The position numbers and the translations under genes were made by a program. DNA of 64,000 bases from Acinetobacter albensis (GTDB lineage: Bacteria > Pseudomonadota > Gammaproteobacteria > Pseudomonadales > Moraxellaceae): NCBI RefSeq assembly GCF_900095025.1, contig NZ_FMBK01000001.1, forward strand, positions 1 to 64,000, written 5' to 3'. How positions within the stretch are numbered: the stretch's first letter is position 1; every line of letters begins with the position of its first letter. The notes beneath the pieces are model-generated. The model was given only the letters and a program-made list of their open reading frames with translations, had not been told where the DNA came from and did not search any database. This document shows, one piece after another, positions 9,264 through 16,553 of the stretch.

Positions 9264-9300
9264 TGCATCTTCCTCTGGTTCATTGCATCTTCCTACTTTT
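9261..9300 (-). repeat. Tandem 20-base repeat duplicating the ribosome site and ATG of moaCB
   Basis: Two adjacent 20-base units (9261-9280 and 9281-9300) share their first 14 bases. In sense, each carries AGGAAG, a short spacer and ATG. The upstream ATG at 9283 opens an eight-codon frame whose TGA (9262-9260) overlaps the moaCB ATG as ATGA. It could act as a leader peptide coupling or limiting moaCB translation, or be a silent duplication. Confidence 0.6.
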
Positions 9301-9897
9301 AAGCAACTCAAATTAACATGTATTTAGTGCTTTTTTTAGTGCTTTTAGCTCCATTCTAATTAAAATATAGTTTCCAAAAATAAAGCGATAAAAATCATCT
9401 GCCAAGCTCAAGCGATGAGAAAAATCGTTCGTTGTGTTACTCATTTTTGAAGCTATTTTAAAACTTAAGCCAGAACATCATTGCAAAATTCAAGCCAGAA
9501 TATGACGCAGCTCTGTAAATAAAAAATCCCTTTATTTGGTTTCTTCATCAGATTAAATAATGTCTGTCAAACACACAGCTTACAAACTAGCTTAATAACA
9601 AACTAAAATTACATTTGAATTTGTTAAACATGATTACAACATCTTGAGTATGCTCTATAAGAGTCTTTATATATCATCCTTCTGCACTACCGTTAACATT
9701 ATCTAAGCGCTCTCAACGCTCTTCTTTATTTTTTGACCAAAAAAAATAAAGTGAAAAAATTAATAAATACAAAAACACCAAGAGTAATCAAAATTTTACA
9801 ATAAAATACTCACCTATTTTTATCAATTAAATTCAATATCTTAAAATATAAAATTAATTTAAAAAGTTTTAACTAAATTTTTCCAACCGAGTTATTA

Positions 9898-9913
9898 ATA
9901 GTTTATACACTAT
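9898..9913. promoter_or_regulatory. nic-type operator palindrome, site A
   Basis: The core TAGTTTATACACTA (9899-9912) matches the palindrome found upstream of nicX, nicC and the porin operon (consensus AAGTGTATACACTT). It is the only copy outside 22-32 kb and lies about 440 bases upstream of the Rieske gene. Inferred binding site for the MarR regulator at 31831. Confidence 0.5.
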
Positions 9914-10093
9914 ATTATTATAAAATAACAAGAAAATAATCTCGTTTTAAAATTGGAAAAATTATTTAAGTATTTTCTTCAAAAAGTGGTTGCGCTTTGT
10001 TCAATAACGTTTTAATTTAAGGTCATGTTAAGTGTTCACTTCAATAATTTTTTTATTTATACGTAAAGAAATAAGCATGCACTTATCAGGGAT

Positions 10094-10109
10094 GTGATTC
10101 TAGAATCAC
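10094..10109. promoter_or_regulatory. 16-base perfect palindrome
   Basis: GTGATTCTAGAATCAC reads identically on both strands and lies about 245 bases upstream of the Rieske start. A 16-base perfect palindrome suits a dimeric repressor. The nearby broken TetR gene (12508-13166) is one candidate. No other copy was noticed in the window. Confidence 0.4.
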
Positions 10110-10315
10110 GCGTAAATCTGTAGTCATTCAGATTTGCAATAAAGGACGAATAAAACAAAAAGTTAATTTTTCACTGTCCTGCAAAGCCAATCAGAATTGT
10201 GTCGTGGCTTGAATTAGTGAAAATCGTCAAGCTTAAGCAAGCGAATGATTGGTTCAGCTTCTGAGTAAAACGATTTCATAATTAAAAGAGTGAAAAATTA
10301 AATAGCATCGGTGAA

Positions 10316-10332
10316 TTGATCACAACGATCAA
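10316..10332. promoter_or_regulatory. TTGATC-N5-GATCAA inverted repeat upstream of the Rieske gene
   Basis: Perfect six-base arms separated by five bases end 20 bases before the ATG at 10353. A protein bound here would cover the region of transcript initiation or the leader, so this is a candidate repressor site. No regulator is assigned. Confidence 0.4.
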
Positions 10333-10352
10333 AATACAAATGGAGATTGATA

Positions 10353-11402
10353 ATGAGCAGATACTTAAGAAATACTTGGTATCCATTAACTTGGTCAAGC
10401 AATGTTGAACGTAGCTTAAAACGCCATACTGTTATTGAAGAAGATATTGTTGTATATCGTAAAGTAAATGGTGAAGTTGCTGCACTTTCAGATGCATGCC
10501 CACACCGCCTTGCACCACTTTCAATTGGTCGTTTAATCGGTGATTCAATTGAATGCGGTTACCATGGTATGACTTTTGATTGTTCTGGACAATGTGAAAA
10601 AATTCCGGGGCAACGCCGTATTCCTTCTAATCTTCAAGTTCGTAGCTACCCTGTCACCGAAAATATGGGAATGGTTTGGATTTGGATGGGTGATGAGGAA
10701 AAAGCAGATAAATCTAAAGTCTTTGACCTCAAAGAATTCCACGATCCTAAATATAGTTATGTGCTAGGTGATGCATTGCATGTCGATGCAAATTATTTAA
10801 ATTTAGCTGACAATTTATGTGATCCTTCTCACGTTGCTTTCGTTCACCAATCCACTTTATCTAACAAAGAGCATGGTGAAGTACCAGTTCATCACGAACG
10901 TCTCGAAGATCGAGTAGTGACTTGGCGCTGGATTAATGATTCCCCCCTTATCCCTGTTTTTAAAGGTCTAGTTGACTTTGGTGGAAATGTAGATCGTTGG
11001 CATTATTACCACTATTTTGCCCCTTCTGTTGCCATGATTGACTTTGGTTCTGCACCAACCGGCACAGGTGCAGAACAAGGAAATAGAGATAACTGCATCC
11101 AAATGTTTGCTTGCCATTTTATCACCCCAATTGATGAGCGTACCTGCATCCAACACTGGCTTTGTGTCAAAAATATTCCTTCTGATCCAGAAAAAGACGC
11201 CAAACTTTTGGCAGGTTTACGTATGGCATTTGATGAAGATAAAGCTGTTTTGCAGGCGATTCAAAAAAATGAAGACAAACTTGTAGATTTCAAAAGAGTA
11301 CGTATCGCAATTGATGTTTCCACAGTCAAAATGCGACAAATGTTGCAAGAAATGATTGAGGAAGAACAACTTGAAAGCATTCCTTTCACTGAAGTGGTGT
11401 AA
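10353..11402 (+). CDS. VanA-type Rieske oxygenase, probable oxidative demethylase
   Basis: A 349-residue Rieske non-haem iron oxygenase. The [2Fe-2S] ligands are C49-x-H51 and C68-x-x-H71 (CPHRLAPLS...CGYHG). The mononuclear iron segment is DNLCDPSHVAFVH (about 147-159), with the D...H-x4-H pattern of VanA-like demethylases. These enzymes hydroxylate N- or O-methyl groups, releasing formaldehyde, and need a separate reductase. The ATG at 10353 has GGAG seven bases upstream. The likely reductase gene lies about 9-10 kb away in the nicX unit (20435-21379), beside formaldehyde dehydrogenase. I infer demethylation of a methylated pyridone or nicotinate. Vanillate-type substrates remain possible. 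Confidence 0.8.
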   Translation: MSRYLRNTWYPLTWSSNVERSLKRHTVIEEDIVVYRKVNGEVAALSDACPHRLAPLSIGRLIGDSIECGYHGMTFDCSGQCEKIPGQRRIPSNLQVRSYPVTENMGMVWIWMGDEEKADKSKVFDLKEFHDPKYSYVLGDALHVDANYLNLADNLCDPSHVAFVHQSTLSNKEHGEVPVHHERLEDRVVTWRWINDSPLIPVFKGLVDFGGNVDRWHYYHYFAPSVAMIDFGSAPTGTGAEQGNRDNCIQMFACHFITPIDERTCIQHWLCVKNIPSDPEKDAKLLAGLRMAFDEDKAVLQAIQKNEDKLVDFKRVRIAIDVSTVKMRQMLQEMIEEEQLESIPFTEVV

Positions 11403-11428
11403 AAACTAGAGTCAAAAGTAGGTTTAAA

Positions 11429-12475
11429 ATGAATGAGCTTTTAATTGGTTGTAATGGTCGTGGTGTTCAGGATTCAAATTTTGAGCATCCTGTATCTTTA
11501 GATGAACCCAGTATTGAAGAACAGTTCCGTCTGGTGAAAGATGCACAATTTTTTAACTTTTTTGATCGAATGCCATTACCAAATCAAATGGATTTGTTCA
11601 AATCACTGATTGAGAAATATGATCTTCCTGTACATACCACCAGTTGGTTATATGAAGTCGGTACTGATGATGAACGCTTAAAACAAAATTTTGCACTTTC
11701 AAATGAAATTGGTGCAACGACACATAATATGATGGTCTATTCACATGATCAGCAAGGTCATAAAATCTCCAATCAACAAGTGATTGATTATTACCTATTT
11801 GCCTATGATGAAGGTATGAAACAAGGCGTCGAACCGAGCTTTGAATTGCATGTCAATATGTGGAGTGAAGACCCTCGTCGAATTACGCCTGTCGCTCAAG
11901 CCGTAAAAGCTCGTGGTATCCCCTTCAATTTTACTCTAGATTATAGCCATGTGATTTTCAAGATCGGCAATCAGCAAGAGCTTGCGGTTTCAGGGATTCT
12001 GGAGGATGTACAACAAAGAAAAATCGTTTTAGATCCATTTGAACCAGACAATTTGGTAGATGAATGGATTGAACAGGATATTATTCGCTGGTTACAAATT
12101 CGCTCCGTCGCACCCAATGGACCACGTAACATTTGGGCGCCCCATGACCCATTTGAAACCAAAGCATTATTGCCTAAACGTCCCTCTTTTAAGGTACAAG
12201 CAGGTGATCCTGGACGAGGAATTTTGTATCCATTTACCCAACCAGAACCCGGTGAATGGCATTCAGAATGGTTTGCCCACTTGGTTGAACCGTGTAAAGA
12301 AGTGGTTCGAAAAGTCCTTAAAAACCACAAAGATAATCCAAGTTCAAGATTGCGTTATATCACCACAGAAATGATCACACTTCCGGATTATGGCTTAAAT
12401 GCGAAGTTTTCATTAATTGGACAAAATGCAGAAATTGCCAAATTCACACGCAATACATGGCAAAACCTACATTAA
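11429..12475 (+). CDS. Xylose-isomerase-like TIM-barrel protein of unknown role
   Basis: A 348-residue protein of the sugar phosphate isomerase/epimerase (AP endonuclease 2-like) TIM-barrel family. Candidate metal ligands lie in SFELHVNMWSEDP (about 136-148) and in TLDYSHV (D-x-x-H, about 171-177). It follows the Rieske gene by 26 bases with an AGG site seven bases before the ATG, so the two are co-transcribed. A hairpin terminator follows at 12488. The substrate is not evident. Being tied to the oxygenase it may act on the same substrate or product; I do not name a reaction. Confidence 0.65.
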   Translation: MNELLIGCNGRGVQDSNFEHPVSLDEPSIEEQFRLVKDAQFFNFFDRMPLPNQMDLFKSLIEKYDLPVHTTSWLYEVGTDDERLKQNFALSNEIGATTHNMMVYSHDQQGHKISNQQVIDYYLFAYDEGMKQGVEPSFELHVNMWSEDPRRITPVAQAVKARGIPFNFTLDYSHVIFKIGNQQELAVSGILEDVQQRKIVLDPFEPDNLVDEWIEQDIIRWLQIRSVAPNGPRNIWAPHDPFETKALLPKRPSFKVQAGDPGRGILYPFTQPEPGEWHSEWFAHLVEPCKEVVRKVLKNHKDNPSSRLRYITTEMITLPDYGLNAKFSLIGQNAEIAKFTRNTWQNLH

Positions 12476-12487
12476 ATCAAAATAAAT

Positions 12488-12515
12488 AAAAGGAGCACAT
12501 GCTCCTTTTATTTTA
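12488..12515. terminator. Bidirectional rho-independent terminator
   Basis: Stem AAAAGGAGC / GCTCCTTTT with an ACAT loop, followed by ATTTTAAT. It ends the Rieske/TIM-barrel transcript and overlaps the 3' end of the convergent TetR gene, which it can also terminate. Confidence 0.85.
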
Positions 12516-13166
12516 ATAACTGATTTATCACTGATTCTTGAATGTGCTGCAACCATTGACTGCAAGCCTCAGATTGCATCATGTCAGTATCTAACCATTG
12601 CTTACAGGTATATTGATGTCCGACATAAAAGAATCCCATCGACATAATGGTTAACAACACAAACTCAGCTTTTGCCTGTGGTTTAAAAATATCCTGATCT
12701 TTCCCCAATTGTAAAATCGCTTCTGTTTTTTCTAGTAATTCCAAAGGAGCTTGCTTAATTTTTTCCGATTTTGCAAAAAATTCGCCACAAAGCAAATTCT
12801 CTGACATGACTAATCGAATAAAATTTGGATGGGTTAAGTAATAATTCCATAATTGTGCCACCATTTCTTTAATGGCCTGCAATGGATTATCTTCAGTAAA
12901 TTGAAAGTCTTTTTGTGCTAAAACAATTTCTTTATACATCTCTTCTAAAACAATTTGATAGAGTTCTTCTTTATTCCCAAAATGGTAATACAACATTCGA
13001 TCTGTCGTTTCAGCATTACTACTAATGCGGTCGATACGCGCACCTGTATAACTATATCTACAAAATTCTTCTTTCGCAGAATCAAGAATTCGCTTTTTTA
13101 ACTCTTCAGGATTTTTTTTTTAGCATGCATTTTTTTTAAAGGCACATTAACCACTCTATTATTCAT
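12508..13166 (-). pseudogene. TetR-family regulator, frame broken at an A10 tract
   Basis: From the ATG at 13166 the frame runs through MNNRVVNVPLKKMHAKKK and then stops about 23 codons in. In another frame, starting after the A10 tract (13112-13121), an intact TetR domain continues: NPEELKKRILDSAKEEF, then TTDRMLYYHFGNKEELY (helix-turn-helix end), then about 145 residues of ligand domain to 12508. Restoring frame needs one more A (or two fewer). Either the gene is lost, it is phase-variable by slippage in the tract, polymerase slippage restores some protein, or the base count is a sequencing error. The internal ATG at 12996 would give a protein without most of the DNA-binding domain. Confidence 0.7.
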
Positions 13167-13301
13167 TTCTTTTTGACCTTAACATAAATACGCGTTTGAT
13201 CCTATCAACAAATCTATACCCAAAAAATCAGTAAAAATTGCTCCACAAAATAGGACGATGAATCAATAATTCACATCAATATTTTGATTACGCTTAAAAT
13301 T

Positions 13302-13745
13302 TCACACCGTGGCATGATCATGACGGATACAACACCCTGAAACAAACTGACTTGTTCCATCCAAATAAAACTCTTCTTTCCATACTGGAACTTCATGCTT
13401 CACACGCTCGACCGCTTCTTCACACGCAGCAAAAGCTTCGCGGCGGTGTTCTGCATATGCAATTGCGAGAATGGCTTTTTCACCAATATCCAAATAGCCC
13501 ACACGATGAATCACCCGCACATAATGTACTTGATGTTTTTGCTGAATATCTTGTTCAATTTGACGAATCATTTTTTCAGCTACTGGTGCATAAGCTGTAT
13601 ATTTCAACGCTTGAACCGCTTGACCATCATGATGATTACGCACTGTTCCAATAAAAACACCAATTCCTCCACACTGGGGAAATTGTTGAATTGGAGCAAA
13701 ACTCTCTACCCTTAGTGGAGTATCTTGAATTCTGAAAAATGTCAT
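13302..13745 (-). CDS. moaE: Molybdopterin synthase catalytic subunit
   Basis: A 147-residue MoaE, the large subunit of molybdopterin synthase. Visible are GGIGVFIGTVRNHHDG (about 23-38), the HRVGYLDIGEKAILA segment (about 80-94), AEHRREAFAACE, and the conserved lysine region VPVWKEEFYLDG (about 120-131). The ATG at 13745 has GGAGG upstream and lies two bases after the moaD stop; an in-frame ATG at 13787 would overlap moaD and is rejected. Last gene of the fdh-fdhD-mobA-moaA-moaD-moaE run. Confidence 0.93.
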   Translation of the reverse strand: MTFFRIQDTPLRVESFAPIQQFPQCGGIGVFIGTVRNHHDGQAVQALKYTAYAPVAEKMIRQIEQDIQQKHQVHYVRVIHRVGYLDIGEKAILAIAYAEHRREAFAACEEAVERVKHEVPVWKEEFYLDGTSQFVSGCCIRHDHATV

Positions 13746-13747
13746 CT

Positions 13748-14002
13748 TTAACCTCCCGCCACAGGTGACAATAGAACCAAGGTACAATCCAAATCAATCG
13801 TGTTATGGCGTGAAATAATATTTTCCCCTATAGCGCAGGCACAGAGTGAAATCGCCTGTTCAGCTTGAGGATGATTTTTGATTAATTGATTTAACACCTG
13901 TTCAACCTGAATTGGATTTTCCACTTTCAAATGAATCGTTTCGGCAGGTAAAAACCGCGTAACCCCACCATAAGCCTCTATTTGAATATTAATTTCATTC
14001 AT
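13748..14002 (-). CDS. moaD: Molybdopterin synthase sulfur-carrier subunit
   Basis: An 84-residue ubiquitin-fold sulfur carrier. It ends in SPVAGG, the di-glycine tail that MoeB-type enzymes adenylate and thiolate. It pairs with MoaE to convert cyclic pyranopterin monophosphate to molybdopterin. It starts one base after the moaA stop, and the ATG has an AGGAGG-like site. No moeB is visible in the window. Confidence 0.92.
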   Translation of the reverse strand: MNEINIQIEAYGGVTRFLPAETIHLKVENPIQVEQVLNQLIKNHPQAEQAISLCACAIGENIISRHNTIDLDCTLVLLSPVAGG

Positions 14003-14003
14003 T

Positions 14004-15011
14004 TTAACCTCCTAACATATGCATACTAATTTTTCGAGGCTGTTTTTTCGCATAAATTGCGTCAAATCCAGATTCTTTCTCCCAAACATATTGTTGAATT
14101 TTCTGTTGCAATTGCTTTTTCAAATCAACATTAGGATTTGCCAATAAAACATCCAATTGCGGTTTTAAAGCCAAGCCTTCAGTCGCAAATAAACAATTAT
14201 ATAACTCACCTTGAGCTGTCATTCGAATACGATCGCAACTGCCGCAAAATGCATGACTAATGGTTGAAATAATCCCTATTTCATACTGTTCATCGAGCAA
14301 ATATCGTCGTGCAGGTTCACTTCCTTGAGTTTGTAATTGAAGTTGATATTGAGTCGCTAAAACCGTCAATATGTCTTGTTCCGTGATTACATTTTGCTTT
14401 TGCCAATGTGCATCGCCATCTAAAGGCATAAACTCGATAAAACGTAAGCTCATATTTTTGGCTTTTGCCCAAACCACCAGTGGTAAAATTTGATCTTCAT
14501 TTTGTCCATTAATGAGAACTGTATTAATTTTAACCGCCAATCCGACCTGCTGTGCCTGTTCAATTCCGCTCAGAACTGGCTCTAGATCATTCTTGGTAAG
14601 CTTGTGAAACTGTTCAGCATCTAGCGTATCTAAACTAATATTTAAGTCGTCTAGCCCTGCTTGCTTTAAAGCCAATGCATATTTTTTTAAATAATGTCCA
14701 TTAGTGGTCATGGAAATTCGTTTTAAGCCCAAAGGCTTGAGCTGTTGTAATTGTTCAATAAAATGCACAACGCCTTTACGCATGAGCGGTTCGCCGCCTG
14801 TAATACGAATACTCTCAATACCGCCTTGAACCATTAATTCACAAAATTGATAAAGTGCCTCAAAACTGACTAAATTTTTCTTCTTCATCCACTCTGGATG
14901 CTCTGGCATACAGTAGCTACATTTAAAGTTACAACGATCTGTCACAGATATTCTTAACTTACGTTTTTCTCGACCAAATTGATCCACCCAGAACGAGGCT
15001 GTATTTTGCAT
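14004..15011 (-). CDS. moaA: GTP 3',8-cyclase
   Basis: A 335-residue radical-SAM enzyme catalysing the first Moco step. The N-terminal cluster motif is CNFKCSYC (CxxxCxxC), followed by RITGGEPLMR. The C-terminal second cluster motif is FCGSCDRIRMTAQGELYNCLF. It does not end in the usual GG but in MLGG, which still supplies the C-terminal di-glycine needed for activity. I chose ATG 15011, nine bases after GAGG; in-frame ATGs at 15017, 15020 and 15038 are alternatives. It sits between mobA and moaD. Confidence 0.93.
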   Translation of the reverse strand: MQNTASFWVDQFGREKRKLRISVTDRCNFKCSYCMPEHPEWMKKKNLVSFEALYQFCELMVQGGIESIRITGGEPLMRKGVVHFIEQLQQLKPLGLKRISMTTNGHYLKKYALALKQAGLDDLNISLDTLDAEQFHKLTKNDLEPVLSGIEQAQQVGLAVKINTVLINGQNEDQILPLVVWAKAKNMSLRFIEFMPLDGDAHWQKQNVITEQDILTVLATQYQLQLQTQGSEPARRYLLDEQYEIGIISTISHAFCGSCDRIRMTAQGELYNCLFATEGLALKPQLDVLLANPNVDLKKQLQQKIQQYVWEKESGFDAIYAKKQPRKISMHMLGG

Positions 15012-15076
15012 TTTCATCATCCTCAATATGCAAGCCATTTTTCAATTCATTACTTTTAATTTACTGACTGACCCTG

Positions 15077-15685
15077 TCATATAGGCAACGCGTTTTGATA
15101 CTGGGTTAGTTCGAGTTCCGAATTGATACTGTGAAAATAAAGTGTGGGTTCATTAACTTTAACGACAGTGGCATTCAAGGCATCAAAACATCTTTTTAAG
15201 CTCAGCTTTTTTTGACTTACATGCTGCTTGATGACCTTCACAGCACTACGTTTAATTAAACAAAACGGATATAAAGCTTGATGATTGATTTCAACATAAG
15301 CCACCAAACTAGCGGAGTTTTTCCTCAACGCTAGATGTAAATCTTGATATATTAAGCTCGGAATAACCGTAATATCGCATGGAAGGAACAAAATATAATC
15401 TGCTTTGACGTGCGTCCATGCCGTTTGCATACCCATCAAGGGTCCTTCAAATCCTGAATTTTCATCAGTGAAGCACTTTATATTGGGCTGAATTTTTTGA
15501 TAGATTGTATGATCACGATGGCTGTTCACCCAAACTTGTGTCACCTGATCATAAAAGGCCTGATAAATTTTCACCAGCTGTATCTGTGTATCAAATTGCT
15601 GTAATAATTTATTTTTTCCTTGCATCCGAAGCGCTTGACCACCCGCCAAAATCACCAATTCCGTTTCGGGTAAAATAGCATCCAT
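15077..15685 (-). CDS. mobA: Molybdenum cofactor guanylyltransferase
   Basis: A 202-residue nucleotidyltransferase with the MobA N-terminal motif LAGGQALRMQGKNKL (GTP-binding loop, about residues 12-26) and the metal-binding LPCDITVIP segment. It attaches GMP to Moco, giving the MGD form that formate dehydrogenases use. The ATG at 15685 is one base after the fdhD stop, with AGGAA upstream. Sequence outside the core motifs is divergent, as is common in MobA. Its place between fdhD and moaA agrees with supplying bis-MGD to the adjacent molybdoenzyme. Confidence 0.85.
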   Translation of the reverse strand: MDAILPETELVILAGGQALRMQGKNKLLQQFDTQIQLVKIYQAFYDQVTQVWVNSHRDHTIYQKIQPNIKCFTDENSGFEGPLMGMQTAWTHVKADYILFLPCDITVIPSLIYQDLHLALRKNSASLVAYVEINHQALYPFCLIKRSAVKVIKQHVSQKKLSLKRCFDALNATVVKVNEPTLYFHSINSELELTQYQNALPI

Positions 15686-15686
15686 C

Positions 15687-16550
15687 TTAACGTTCCTGCT
15701 GAATTTGAGTATATAAAGCAAACCGTTTTTCTCTGCAAAAACTTGCTAAGGTTAATCCTGCCTGCTTAGCTAAATCAATTGCTAAAGTACTTGGCGCAGA
15801 AATAGTCGCCAACATAGCAATATTCAATTGAGCACATTTACGAATCAACTCATAGCTTGCCCGACTGGTCATAAAAACGAAGCCTTCCGCAACTTGAATA
15901 TTTTGTATTGCAAGATAGCCCAGTAATTTATCTAAAGCATTATGACGTCCAACATCTTCAAAAATGGCCTTAATTTCTCCCTGCTCCACCCAAGCAGCCG
16001 CATGTGCAGCACCCGTTAAACCTGTAAGCGGTTGATGAAAATTTAAATTTTTAACGGCTGGCTCGATTTGATTCAACCAGTGTGGGTTAAAAGGTGTGGT
16101 CACCTGAGGAAGAAGCTGTTCAAATTGTTGTAAACTTTCAATTCCACACAATCCACAACCACTTCTTCCCACCAATTGACGACGTTGCAGCTTTAATTTC
16201 ACAAAAGCGCTGGAAGCAATCTTCATCTCTATGACAATGCCCAGTTCACTGTACTGAACGTCAATCGCATATAAAGCATGCAAATTTGGAATAATTCCTT
16301 CTGATAAACTAAACCCTTTGGCAAACTCCACCAAATCTATCGGTGTTGCCATCATCACGACATGAGAAATACCGTTATACACCAACGCTATAGGGCACTC
16401 TTGGATCACAAAATCTTCCAGAGTTTTTTTAGACTCTGCTTGGATACGCGTTACTGTTCTTGCTTCACAGCCCATTGTGCGCTTTTCAATACCTTTTTGG
16501 GTCACCACTTCGCCATTTAAACAAGTGGATAACAGATTGCTCTGCAACAT
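15687..16550 (-). CDS. fdhD: Formate dehydrogenase accessory sulfurtransferase
   Basis: A 287-residue FdhD. It carries GRSGCGLCGIESL (about residues 130-142), whose CxxC delivers sulfur from IscS-type desulfurases to the Mo centre of formate dehydrogenases. Further family segments are FEDVGRHNALDKLLG and FVFMTSRASYELIRKCA. Its presence three bases after the molybdoenzyme gene argues that the latter is a true formate dehydrogenase or close relative, since such enzymes need FdhD for sulfuration. Confidence 0.92.
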   Translation of the reverse strand: MLQSNLLSTCLNGEVVTQKGIEKRTMGCEARTVTRIQAESKKTLEDFVIQECPIALVYNGISHVVMMATPIDLVEFAKGFSLSEGIIPNLHALYAIDVQYSELGIVIEMKIASSAFVKLKLQRRQLVGRSGCGLCGIESLQQFEQLLPQVTTPFNPHWLNQIEPAVKNLNFHQPLTGLTGAAHAAAWVEQGEIKAIFEDVGRHNALDKLLGYLAIQNIQVAEGFVFMTSRASYELIRKCAQLNIAMLATISAPSTLAIDLAKQAGLTLASFCREKRFALYTQIQQER

Positions 16551-16553
16551 GAC

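Larger units (their letters stand above)
9317..10352. promoter_or_regulatory. Large divergent intergenic region between moaCB and the Rieske gene
   Basis: About 1 kb without a convincing gene. It must hold the promoters of the moaCB operon (leftward) and of the Rieske/TIM-barrel pair (rightward). It contains a copy of the nic-locus palindrome (9898-9913), a 16-base perfect palindrome (10094-10109), a 7-base-arm stem-loop (10114-10135) and a TTGATC/GATCAA inverted repeat just upstream of the Rieske start (10316-10332). The rest is very AT-rich. Confidence 0.6.

Noticed and set aside
10353..11402. Calling the Rieske gene vanA (vanillate demethylase)
   Set aside because: No vanB lies adjacent and no vanillate or protocatechuate genes are nearby. 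The reductase and formaldehyde dehydrogenase sit with nicX, so a pyridine substrate fits better, though vanillate is not excluded by sequence.
11971..12330. 119-codon frame antisense to the TIM-barrel gene
   Set aside because: It is an antisense shadow without ribosome site or motif.
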